From the NCBI GenBank assembly GCA_019787685.1, contig JAHNUO010000015.1:186001-250000 (forward strand): 64,000 nt of DNA. The letters are read 5' to 3'. The position numbers were made by a program, and so were the translations under genes. Positions within the stretch are counted from its first letter, which is position 1. The number at the start of each line of letters is the position of its first letter. The notes beneath the pieces are model-generated. The model did not search any database, had not been told where the DNA came from, and worked only from the letters and a program-made list of their open reading frames with translations. This DNA comes from Chiua virens. Its lineage: Eukaryota > Basidiomycota > Agaricomycetes > Boletales > Boletaceae. Below, piece after piece: positions 37,042 to 44,727 of this stretch.

Positions 37042-38186
37042 TTCTTTTCCGATTCGTATTTGTCATAATAATATGCTTGTACTTCCTCAGGGTTCATTCC
37101 TTGAATGGCCGCGAAGGGGTCCTTTTCCGGGACTGAAGAAGTTGAAGCTTTAGGGGCTTCTTTTTGTTGTGTGGTAGATCTCGTCTTTCGAGTCTTTCCA
37201 CATGTGGCTTTGTGATTGCCGGCATAATATTTGCAATCGGGGCATTGTACTTTGGGTTTGGGACAATCCCGTGGGAAATGTCCTTGTTCTCCGCAGTTGA
37301 AGCATTTGTTGGGCTTCTTTTGCCCTGCTGCCCTGACTTGTTTGCCAGTGAACCAGCCATCTTCGTCTTGTTCATATGTTACGGCCCCTATGTCCATTGC
37401 GTTGGGGTCCTTCTGTTTCCAGTTTCTTTCTCCTTGGACATAGTTGATTGACTCGAAGGAGTTTCCTGCCGTGCGAATAGCGGTGAGGTTTTTGGTTACA
37501 GCCTCATTCCTATCTTTTATGTAAGATGGATGGGCGGAGTTGGTGTAGATCGGATCATTCGGGTCTTGCCATTGTCCGTCCTTGAAGATTTGGAATATGA
37601 TGCTTCTGGCGGTGTTCGTTTCCAGAAGTCTTATGGCATGTGTGGGATTGATCTGGGCTTGCTGCCACAGATTTTCCCAGCGGACTATGAAGTCTTCGAC
37701 CCTCATGTTACCCTGTTTCAGGTTTTCCAATTGGGTTCGAGCCCAGTCTACTTTATTGTTTTGTCGGAACATTCCTTCTATGTCCATGACTAATTGTGCC
37801 CATGTGAGTTTAGAACCTTGAGCTAATCTTGTCTCGGCGAATTGCGAGCTTTTTGCTCCTTTGAGACGTGAGAGTATGGCGAGTACCGCATGGTGTGAAT
37901 CGGGGGCGATGGTCCTCTGATTGATATCGAGCCATCCTTTGATCTTGGCCCACCATTCTTCGAATTTGCTTTGATCTCCGTCATAGATTCCGGGATCAGC
38001 GAATATCTCTACTTTAGAGGAGCCCGATGTAGGGGCGGTGGAGAAGGAATTTAGTTTGTTTTCCAGTGTGGCGACTACATTGGTGAGTTCTTGGACCAGC
38101 CAAGCCGATGCCGTGAGACGATCTCCATCGTTCAACGATTGGTTGTTTAGATCTTTGAGGGCGGTGGCGTAGGTGTATCCTGACAT
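37020..38186 (-). CDS. gag: Chromovirus Gag with two zinc-knuckle-like motifs
   Basis: Gag starts at ATG 38186 and encodes 388 residues ending KKGKGKAN. A helical capsid-like region holds GIYDGDQSKFEEWWAKIKGW and IVRWENLWQQAQINPTHAIR, both typical of Ty3/gypsy Gag. A CCHC knuckle, CFNCGEQGHFPRDC, follows near 37290, and a second Cys/His cluster, CPDCKYYAGNHKATC, lies just after it. Gag packages the element RNA and its own pol fusion. Its ATG lies only two bases after the stop of the upstream 81-codon frame. The frame is intact with no stops. Confidence 0.93.
   Translation of the reverse strand: MSGYTYATALKDLNNQSLNDGDRLTASAWLVQELTNVVATLENKLNSFSTAPTSGSSKVEIFADPGIYDGDQSKFEEWWAKIKGWLDINQRTIAPDSHHAVLAILSRLKGAKSSQFAETRLAQGSKLTWAQLVMDIEGMFRQNNKVDWARTQLENLKQGNMRVEDFIVRWENLWQQAQINPTHAIRLLETNTARSIIFQIFKDGQWQDPNDPIYTNSAHPSYIKDRNEAVTKNLTAIRTAGNSFESINYVQGERNWKQKDPNAMDIGAVTYEQDEDGWFTGKQVRAAGQKKPNKCFNCGEQGHFPRDCPKPKVQCPDCKYYAGNHKATCGKTRKTRSTTQQKEAPKASTSSVPEKDPFAAIQGMNPEEVQAYYYDKYESEKKGKGKAN
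37035..37041 (-). promoter_or_regulatory. Candidate -1 ribosomal frameshift heptamer GGGAAAA
   Basis: In the gag reading frame the minus strand reads G GGA AAA, the X XXY YYZ pattern for -1 slippage. It lies 12 bases before the gag stop and inside the 43-base overlap where the pol frame is open. A downstream structure was not evaluated. The frame relation (-1) and phase of the heptamer are seen directly; activity is inferred. Confidence 0.7.
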
Positions 38187-38188
38187 GT

Positions 38189-38434
38189 TTACCAAGCGTC
38201 TGCAGTTGGTTCAGGTGCTCCCCAAGCGTTAGCGGTGGCTGTTCCGTATTCTTCGTAGGGTGAGAATAAACCGAAGGTTACTGCGAAAGGGTAGTCTCGT
38301 CGTTTGATAGAGATGTAGATAGGCCTTTGGGATTCTTGTACCTTGTTTGTAAGGTAGAATGCGATGTAGCCGAAAAAGTAGGTGGTGAGAGTGCAAGAGA
38401 TTATGAGTGCGATTGCGACAAGTTCCCAAGACAT
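38189..38434 (-). CDS. Small membrane-protein frame upstream of gag (81 codons)
   Basis: I do not recognise this protein. It has a true ATG at 38434 and one N-terminal hydrophobic segment of about 24 residues (VAIALIISCTLTTYFFGYIA and following), then a basic patch (SIKRRDYP) and an acidic/aromatic tail ending in ADAW. A single-pass membrane protein is the simplest reading. Its TAA (38191-38189) is followed after two bases by the gag ATG, a layout suited to termination-reinitiation. It starts 15 bases after the stop of the 5' neighbouring frame. The position ahead of gag is unlike env genes, which usually follow pol. Cellular or element origin is unknown. Confidence 0.65.
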   Translation of the reverse strand: MSWELVAIALIISCTLTTYFFGYIAFYLTNKVQESQRPIYISIKRRDYPFAVTFGLFSPYEEYGTATANAWGAPEPTADAW

Positions 38435-38449
38435 AAAGTGAATTGCTAT

Positions 38450-38998
38450 CTATAGGTAGCGAGAAGGGATCCTGAGAGTGTTTCTAGGACGTAAGGAGGG
38501 GTACTCGAAATTATTGTATTGCGAATATGGACGGATGCGGGAAGGGACCTGGTTAGCCTTGTAGCGTCTCAGTATCCTCTTTCTTTCTATCTCTGTCCTC
38601 GCATTTCTTCTTTCTATCTCACGGGGTGGAATCCAATCGTTAGGATCCCCTAAACTTTCCTCCGAGGGTTCTCTTTCAGGGATGGGAGCGGGAAAGTATT
38701 CACGCTTGACCTCTGGTTCCTCAGTTGGATACCGTAATTCCGGGCTGTCGGACCGGGTTGACTCTCTGGTGGTTGAGTAGTCTGGGAGCGAAGAATCGTC
38801 TCCTAAGAAATGGCCTAATAAGGCGTGGAATATCTCTGTGTCGGTTCTGTCCTCGGGATCAAGATCCTCTAAGGCGACGACTTCTGCAAGGTAGGCGGCG
38901 TCGAAGACGTAAGGTTCGTCAACGAGGTCAGGGAAGGCTTCCTGAGCGGCGGCGATGGCAGAGAGAGGGAGTCCAGTCACTATGTTTTGTGGTCTCAG
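38450..38998 (-). CDS. Unrecognised open frame in chromovirus leader (ORF1, no ATG)
   Basis: The frame is open for about 182 codons between TAA at 38999-39001 and TAG at 38450-38452 but contains no ATG. Near its start the sense strand reads AACATAGTGACTGG, where an ATA sits in the place a start codon would suit; GTG follows. The product would have an acidic first half (LEDLDPEDRTDTEIFHALLG), a Ser/Pro/Glu middle, and a strongly basic C-terminal part (EIERKRILRRYKANQVPSR). It matches no family I know. Possibilities are a start codon lost by G-to-A change, non-AUG initiation, or splicing from upstream. Its length without stops and its ordered placement ahead of two further frames argue that it was once coding. 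Confidence 0.55.
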   Translation of the reverse strand: MRPQNIVTGLPLSAIAAAQEAFPDLVDEPYVFDAAYLAEVVALEDLDPEDRTDTEIFHALLGHFLGDDSSLPDYSTTRESTRSDSPELRYPTEEPEVKREYFPAPIPEREPSEESLGDPNDWIPPREIERRNARTEIERKRILRRYKANQVPSRIRPYSQYNNFEYPSLRPRNTLRIPSRYL

Positions 38999-39203
38999 TT
39001 AAGAGGACAATGAGCGACTTGAAAGTGCGCTATCGACTTCTGCGCTATATGGACCTTTGGTCTCGAGCGACTTTTTGAAGAGGATAAAATCTTCCGTTCA
39101 AAGGGTTGCGACTTACTCTGTGCGCTTGTTCCTCTTGTTTAGTGGTAAGACGGCTACGATGAGGTCGAGGGACTTTGACAGTAGTATCGACGGCGAAGAA
39201 AGC

Positions 39204-39214
39204 AACAAAGTTCT
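39204..39214 (-). promoter_or_regulatory. Self-priming primer-binding site of the chromovirus
   Basis: Two bases inside the 5' LTR the sense strand reads AGAACTTTGTT. This is the exact 11-base complement of AACAAAGTTCT in the LTR at 39306-39316, which lies at the predicted RNA start. No match to a tRNA 3' end is apparent. The arrangement is that of Tf1-type elements, which prime reverse transcription from the folded 5' end of their own RNA. Confidence 0.75.
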
Positions 39215-39216
39215 AA

Positions 39217-39646
39217 TGAAACAACCTAGAACAAAGCTAGACTGTTAAAGTGTAGTGGATGAAGTGAGAGGGGGTTCAGTCCAGCAGAGAGGCGAAAACT
39301 CCAAGAGAACTTTGTTAGAGCTCTCTGGCTTTGATTCATGGGGTTTATATACTACATGGATGTCGGAGTTCTAATCTGAGTATGAACTACATAGATAAAC
39401 ATAACGTATTCTATTGGATGATAAGGTGTGAATAGATATGAGTCATAGATAAGAGCATAGCCTTGCACTGCTATGATGAGTCAGTGATAAGGGAAATGAA
39501 TAGATAAGAACATGTGTTGATGGATGCTGTGTTATTGTGGCAGCCAATCAGATATGATCCTTTGGACAGCCTTGACATGAGGTGAGTATCTTTAGAATAG
39601 ATTGAACGTTGGAGTTGTGAAGTGAGGAAAAGTTGGTATCGTAACA
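39217..39646 (-). repeat. 5' LTR of the chromovirus with promoter
   Basis: 430 bp, TG...CA, followed on the right by the AGTCC duplication. Read on the minus strand it holds TATATAAA (39351-39344), and 35 bases later AACAAAGTTCT (39316-39306), the probable first bases of the RNA. The spacing is that of a normal TATA promoter. Confidence 0.92.
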
Positions 39647-39651
39647 AGTCC

Positions 39652-40449
39652 GATCTGGATTGAGAAAATATGAGGAGAGCGAGAGAAAACGAACGTCGAC
39701 TGAAAACGATGTGAGACAGATGCACATGGGCAAAAGCTACTGTATTTTGTCAATACAGTGAATTTATAGTCCTCGGGAATACCCTCAGACTTGTCCTAAG
39801 TAAGGATAATAATAAAAAAAAGAAGGTTTTCGTATGGTATAAAGTTTGAGAGGCACCCGAATGTCCCTGCAAGGGCTGCATGACATGGTCTAGCCAATGC
39901 TAAGTACGAATAAGGAGCATCAAACATAAAATAAAAGAGTCTGAGGCAAAACGGTGAAGGTAATAAATCCCGGCTGTAGTGCAATACTCAGGGGGATTGA
40001 AAGAAATAGAAAGAGGGTGAAGGAATGCGATTCCGTTTGACCCAGGGACAACACTGAGTTGGTGAACGACGAATAATGGTTTTTGAGTAGTCCGAGATGA
40101 ATCCGGGGTGAATCCGGATTAAAACGGATGGAAAAGCAGACACGGCAGTCCGATCTGGATCGAGAAAATACGAGGAGAGTGAGAGAAAACGAATGTTGAC
40201 CGAAAACAATGTGAGACAGATGCGCACGGGCAAAAGCTACTGTATTTTGTCAATACAGTGAATTTATAGTCCTCGGGAATACCCTCAGACTTGTCCTAAG
40301 TAAGGATAATAATAAAAAGAAGGTTTTCGTACGGTATAAAGTTCGAGAGGCACCCGAACGTCCCTGCAAGGGCTGCATGACGTGGTCTAGCCAATGCTAA
40401 GTATGAATAAGGAGCATCAAAAATAAAATAAAAGAGTCCAAGGCAAAAC
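39652..40449. repeat. About 500-bp tandem duplication inside the long LTR-like element
   Basis: Unit 2 spans 39953-40449. Unit 1 is split by the chromovirus into 32607-32805 and 39652-39952. Both begin ggtgaaggtaataaatccc and end near gaggcaaaacg or caaggcaaaacg. Each carries the perfect hairpin ctgtatt-ttgtc-aatacag near 39748 and 40239. The units differ at scattered sites, mostly C/T and G/A changes. Confidence 0.9.
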
Positions 40450-40450
40450 G

Positions 40451-40685
40451 GGCGCGGATACAGCAATCCGGATGAGTTCGCACATGCAGACAGATCAGGA
40501 TCGGGATTGGGTGATGACAGGGTGCGGAAACGTGCTATGCGAGCACAGGGAATACCTATTCCCTACAACGGGTGTGGATACAGCAATCCGGATGAGTTTG
40601 CACAAGCAGACAGATCAGGATTGGGATTGGGTGACGACAGGGTGCGGAAACGTGCTATGCGAGCACAGGGAATACCTATTCCCTA
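40451..40685. repeat. Two tandem 120-bp repeats with inverted core
   Basis: Units start at 40451 and 40571 and share long identical stretches such as gcggaaacgtgctatgcgag. Each ends in agggaatacctattccct, an inverted repeat with 8-base arms and a 2-base loop. The second unit is cut at the element boundary. Confidence 0.9.
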
Positions 40686-40690
40686 CAGCA

Positions 40691-40857
40691 GTGGTGTGGA
40701 TCAGCACAATGTATCACATCCCATTTGGTCATGTAGGGTTTTAGCACTTGTAAAATCTGGGACAATGTTACATGGAAAAGTCAATGATGGAACTTGTGAA
40801 ACTGAGCTATCTTTGTGTCATGTGTGGCTATTCATTACAGTCAGCATGTCAGGGGAG
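40691..40857 (-). pseudogene. Plavaka-type transposase, central piece (segment 2 of 3)
   Basis: Reading leftward this short piece gives LFHVTLSQILQVLKPYMTKW followed by DVIHCADPHH, which joins segment 1 at the Tc1 insertion (TA at 40858-40859) and segment 3 across the LTR-like insertion. A TGA or TAA interrupts it. It is the only bridge that shows segments 1 and 3 belong to one gene. Confidence 0.75.
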
Positions 40858-41091
40858 TACAGTGAGCAACAAAACTGTTGCAATGTTTAACCCTAATGTG
40901 GTGTGCACAGTGCACTGCAACCACTTGTGGGAATTTCACTTAGCTTTGGTGGGATCAAATAAGGTACAAATCATTGGCTACAAATCGGCCTCTGGGTCAT
41001 GTGATTTGGCCCAGTGGCTGCGAAGATATTGCCATTTTAAGTCACTCTAGTCATTGCAACAGTTTTGTTGCTGATATCATGGGTATGGTAA

Positions 41092-42107
41092 TTAGTATGA
41101 AGTGTACCCTCCTTTGGCCTTGATAACCTCCTGAACCCTCCTGGGCATACTATCAATCAATCTTTGACACTCCTCTGCCCCAATCTTGTACCACTCTGCT
41201 TGAATCCTCTCCCAAAGTTCCAATATCCCCTTGGGTGGCTCAGGATACTCTGCTAGCCTTCTTTTGAGGATGAACCATAGATGTTCTATGGGATTAAGAT
41301 CTGGGGACTGAGCAGGCCATACCATGACCTCAAATCCATGCTCCTCAAACCACTCCTTGGCCTTCCTACTGGTATGTTTGGGATCATTATCTTGTTGAAA
41401 GATAATGTCCTCTGGAGAAAATCCAAAATCCACCAGGGTTTGTTGGAGATCATCCTCTACAATCTGCACATAGAGGTTAGCATCCATCTTACCATCAATC
41501 TTGCAAGCCATTCCAACCCCTTCCCAACTCATACAACCCCATATCATCACTGAACCTCCCCCAAACTTGACTGTACCCTGTACAATCCTATCACTAAGGC
41601 CCTCTCCTGCCTTTTTCCATGCCCATTTCCTGCCATCTGACCCAATACAATTGATTTTGGTCTCATCTGACCATATGACATGCTTCCAATCATCCACAGT
41701 CCAATCCTGGTGGCTTATAGCAAAATCCAATCTTTCTCTCCTATGACACTTGGAAAGAAGAGGTCGTTTTTGCTTTACTACAGCCTTCATACCAGCCTTT
41801 TTCAAGTGACAATGAATGGTTTGTGAGGATATGGGATGGTTCTTGACATCCTGAAGAGTCTTGGTGATCTGGACAGCATTTTCAGCCTTTCCAGTACCAA
41901 GAAGTCGAATGGCATGGCACATATCAGTGGGGAAAATGATGGATGGACGACCACCAGAGGCTTTGGAAGGTCAGGACAGTGTTTGGCATGAATACAACTG
42001 ATGGTGGAGTGGTTGAACCCAGTAGAAGCAGAGATTTGGTGGGTTGATTGATTCAATTCCAATAAAGTAATGATCTGGTGGGTTTGATCAATGAACAGAG
42101 ATTTCAT
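41092..42107 (-). pseudogene. Tc1-family DD34E transposase, one frame break
   Basis: This cut-and-paste transposase starts at 42107 with a paired-like helix-turn-helix region (MKSLFIDQTHQIITLLELNQ...TGFNHSTISCI). The frame shifts by one base near 41950, in a CCAAAGCC context that suggests a lost A. It then continues with CHAIRLLGTGKAENAVQITK and the DDE core: D in HVIWSDETKI, D in IIFQQDNDPKHTS, E in SPDLNPIEHLW. Exactly 34 residues separate the second D and the E. It ends KAKGGYTSY. Apart from the single shift no stop is present, so it is either recently dead or broken only by sequencing error. Confidence 0.93.
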
Positions 42108-42368
42108 GATGAAAGAAGTGGTAAAAGTGATAATGTTTGGCTGTGTTTACATCATGTTGAACTGTTTATGCATCACATGACCCATTGCTGACATAATATT
42201 TCATTGCAACAGGTGGTTTTTGCATTTACATAGCTCAGCAACAAAACTGTTGCAATGACTAGAGTGACTTAAAATGGCAATATCTTCGCAGCCACTGGGC
42301 CACATCACATGACCCAGAGGCCGATTTGTAGCCAATGATTTGTACCTTATTTGGTCCCACCAAAGCTA

Positions 42369-43220
42369 CAGTGACCTCAAAAACCCTTTCCATACTAACC
42401 ACAACTGCAGTGCACGAAGCGCACTGCCAGACACTGTGGGAATCTTGCTTAGCTTTGGTGGAGTTATAAATAGCATTTACTCTCAGCTACAAATCAGCCC
42501 CAAAGATCATGTGATTTGGTTCACACACCATTAAGATATGATCATTTTGAAACAGCCATGTCATGGAAAGGGTTTTTGAGCTTTTGAAATGATAATTAGG
42601 ATCTCAATCAAATCATTCAATATTTGTCATTATTTGTTAATGCAAACAAGGATATACATGTAAATAGCATGTCTGAGTTTAAAAAAGTTCACACACTTCT
42701 TAATTCTCAACTACTATCATGGTTAAATCCCTTTCTCTCACTCATGGGTTGACCTGCACAGTCTCCTGACCTAAACCCTATAGAACATCTCTGGGGATGG
42801 CTTAAAAGGAGGCTTGCAGAGCATGAAAACCCTCCTAATGGGATTCATGAGTTGTGGAAAAGAGTTCAGATGGAGTGGGAGAGGATACCAGTTGAGGAGT
42901 GTCAGAAATTGATTGAGAGCATGCCTAGGAGGGTTCAGGCAGTGCTTAAAGCCAAAGGAGGCTATACCAAGTACTAATAATATCCAAATACCCTTGTGAT
43001 TTCAAAAGCTCAAAAACCCTTTCCATGACATGGCTGTTTCAAAATGATCATATCTTAATGGTGTGTGAACCAAATCACATGATCTTTGGGGCTGATTTGT
43101 AGCTGAGAGTAAGTGCTATTTATAACTCCACCAAAGCTAAGCAAGATTCCCACAGTGTCTGGCAGTGCGCTTCATGCACTGCAGTTGCGGTTAGTATGGA
43201 AAGGGTTTTTGAGGTCACTG
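42369..43220 (+). mobile_element. Non-autonomous Tc1-like element (Tc1-B), 852 bp, nested in the right TIR of Tc1-A
   Basis: The ends are CAGTGACCTCAAAAACCC and its complement, with TA duplications at 42367-42368 and 43221-43222. The TIRs are 222 bp each (42369-42590 and 42999-43220) with about three differences. The interior keeps only the C-terminal piece of a transposase. Part of the TIR (cttagctttggtgg) is shared with Tc1-A, so the two are related families. Confidence 0.93.
42752..42977 (+). pseudogene. C-terminal remnant of a Tc1-family transposase
   Basis: About 75 codons remain: PAQSPDLNPIEHLWGWLKRR through MPRRVQAVLKAKGGYTKY and TAA at 42975-42977. It has only the third catalytic acidic residue (E in PIEHLW). 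It is clearly homologous to, but distinct from, the Tc1-A enzyme (for example GWLKRR against FILKRR), so it derives from a sister element. Confidence 0.9.
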
Positions 43221-43305
43221 TAAGTGAAATTCTCACAAGTGGTTGCAGTGCACTGTGCACACCACATTAGGGTTAAACATTGCAACAGTTTTGTTGCTCA
43301 CTGTA

Positions 43306-44605
43306 TCACCAACACTGAAAATGTATCTACTTTTTGGAGTGGCAAGAAAGCCAATGAGTGCAATACCATGGTGATGTGACCATTGGGCACCATTATGGAT
43401 ATTGCCAATTGAGAGATACAGGGGATAATAGTTGTGTTGGCCGGTAGCCACAGATACAGTTATCTTGTTGCTACCAAGAATGATGGGCACAAACATTGCA
43501 CCCTTGCAACCTGGGTGGTCATGAGTGATGTTGTCCTTCATGAGGGTCAGTTATAATACAAATGAAAGGAGACTCAATTTACTGCTTGGTCCCATGCCCA
43601 ATCTCCTCCCATAAAATCCTTGAAATGTTGTTCGTCCATCTGAGAGTTGTACTTGTGGTAAGGTTGGTAGTCTATCTTTGATATGAGCTCAGGATTTGCA
43701 AACATGTTGTGGATGGTACTGTGGGGACATTGATACCACATATCATACATGGCATCCATCCATGGCACCCTGTTTTTGGGTTCATGCCTGTTGTCAAGCC
43801 CACCAGAATATTTGAAGGAAAAACAGTCCCATTTGATGTCCCCCTCCTGAATTGAGTTGATGGTTTTATAGAGGTCCTTGTGGCTTGTATACAATGGGTT
43901 ACTGCTAGCCCTGTGAAGGGTTTCACCCCAGATGTCCAAGAGCATGTCAATTTGCTGCACAGGCATTTGATTCCACAAGTACAAAAAGTCAGCCAGTTCA
44001 AATTCAAGGTGGTCATGAAAAGGCGCCCAGTCCTGATTATCCTTGGGGAATGGTGGAGGGGGCTGGTCAGTGCCTTGGAGAAAATTGCCATCAGAATCAC
44101 AAGGGTGCCCTGTCAGGAATACCATTAGTCTTAATAATGTGTTAACTCCACTCCACTACTAACCTGTCATGAAGGGGTGGTAATTTTGATAAACCATGTT
44201 CCCTGAACCTGAGTAATTGGACTTGAAGAAAGGGAAATCCATGCCCTGAGCTTGCTGAGGGGAAGGACTGCAAGATGGGAGAGAACAGTGGGGGGATCCT
44301 GCTTGAGAATCTGGTTGTGGAGGGGTGGGTGATGGGGAAACTGATACATGAGGATGCCTGGCATGCTGGTGTTGTGTTAGCCCTGACTGGTTTTTGAAAT
44401 GGTGGAGACATCCTGGGTGCAAACATGGATATTGGAGTTGAGTGTACTGTGACATGCAATGGGGGGAGGACTTGAGTACAGCCATTGAACAAAGGTTGGA
44501 CTTGGAAGTGAACTTTGGTTTGCTTACCATGACTTTTTTACATGCAGGGTCTTTTGAGTTCAACTGCCATATGCACATGTTTTTTGGAGGAGGGGGTGCA
44601 TCCAT
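43306..44605 (-). pseudogene. Plavaka-type transposase, N-terminal part (segment 1 of 3)
   Basis: The likely start at 44605 gives MDAPPPPKNMC, then a C2H2 finger (CLHPGCLHHFKNQSGLTQHQ then HARH) as usual at the N terminus of these transposases. Blocks PFHDHLEFELADFLYLWNQM followed by PVQQIDMLLDIWGETLHRA, then MDAMYDMWYQCPHS, ISKIDYQPYHKYNSQMDEQH, WDQAVN, and ITVSVATGQHNYYPLYLSIG follow. It is cut at 43305 by Tc1-A. Several introns and frame breaks separate the blocks. Together with the other two segments it makes one decayed gene of about 3.6 kb. Confidence 0.82.
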
Positions 44606-44727
44606 TAGCACCATATAAACTAGACCTGCTCACACATACACTAACTTACTTTTTTTCCTTCCCTTCTTTGAGACTTTCACTCATTTCAGTATTTCCTTCC
44701 TTTCATTTGTCATAAACTGACCAATCC
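44606..44727. promoter_or_regulatory. Divergent promoter of two element-borne genes
   Basis: About 120 bases separate the leftward Plavaka start and a rightward ATG at 44728. A plus-strand catataaa at 44612-44619 fits a TATA box for the rightward gene, followed by a pyrimidine-rich stretch typical of fungal start regions. Confidence 0.5.

Larger units (their letters stand above)
32806..39646 (-). mobile_element. Young, nearly complete chromovirus (Ty3/gypsy), 6,841 bp
   Basis: Two 430-bp LTRs, TG...CA, flank gag and pol read on the minus strand, with a perfect AGTCC target duplication at 32801-32805 and 39647-39651. The LTRs differ at two positions, so insertion was recent. Inside are a primer site, a polypurine tract, two extra open frames, gag with a zinc knuckle, and pol with protease, reverse transcriptase, RNase H, integrase and a C-terminal chromodomain. 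The only clear lesion in the long frames is one in-frame TGA in pol. It inserted in the first unit of the tandem repeat of the solo-LTR-like element. CG dinucleotides are retained, unlike in surrounding repeats. Confidence 0.95.
32603..40685 (-). mobile_element. Long solo-LTR-like element (about 1,237 bp own length) with a nested chromovirus
   Basis: Removing 32603-40685 plus one copy of the flanking CAGCA (32598-32602 and 40686-40690) brings two blocks of the Plavaka reading back together, so this whole stretch is an insertion with a 5-bp duplication. Subtracting the inner chromovirus leaves about 1,237 bp ending TGGCGG...CCCTA, close to an LTR in reverse orientation (5' end TA instead of TG, 3' end CA). 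It contains a tatagtcc/TATA-like sequence, an internal tandem duplication of about 500 bp and two 120-bp repeats. No protein is encoded. A non-LTR identity cannot be excluded because no internal domain is present. Confidence 0.7.
40860..43303 (-). mobile_element. Tc1/mariner element (Tc1-A) with 215-bp terminal inverted repeats
   Basis: The element begins CAGTGAGCAACAAAACTG and ends in its complement, flanked by TA at 40858-40859 and 43304-43305. The left TIR is 40860-41074 (215 bp). The right TIR, split by a second element, is 42235-42368 plus 43223-43303 and also totals 215 bp when rejoined. Own length is 1,590 bp without the nested element. The TIR pair differs at only a few sites. It carries one transposase gene on the minus strand and is inserted in the Plavaka gene. 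Confidence 0.93.

Noticed and set aside
38189..38434. Calling the small membrane frame a retroviral envelope gene
   Set aside because: It precedes gag, is only 81 codons, has a single hydrophobic segment and no signal or fusion features; only 'small membrane protein' is supported.
40451..40690. CRISPR-like direct repeats
   Set aside because: Only two adjacent copies of 120 bp with no spacers, inside a fungal repeat element.
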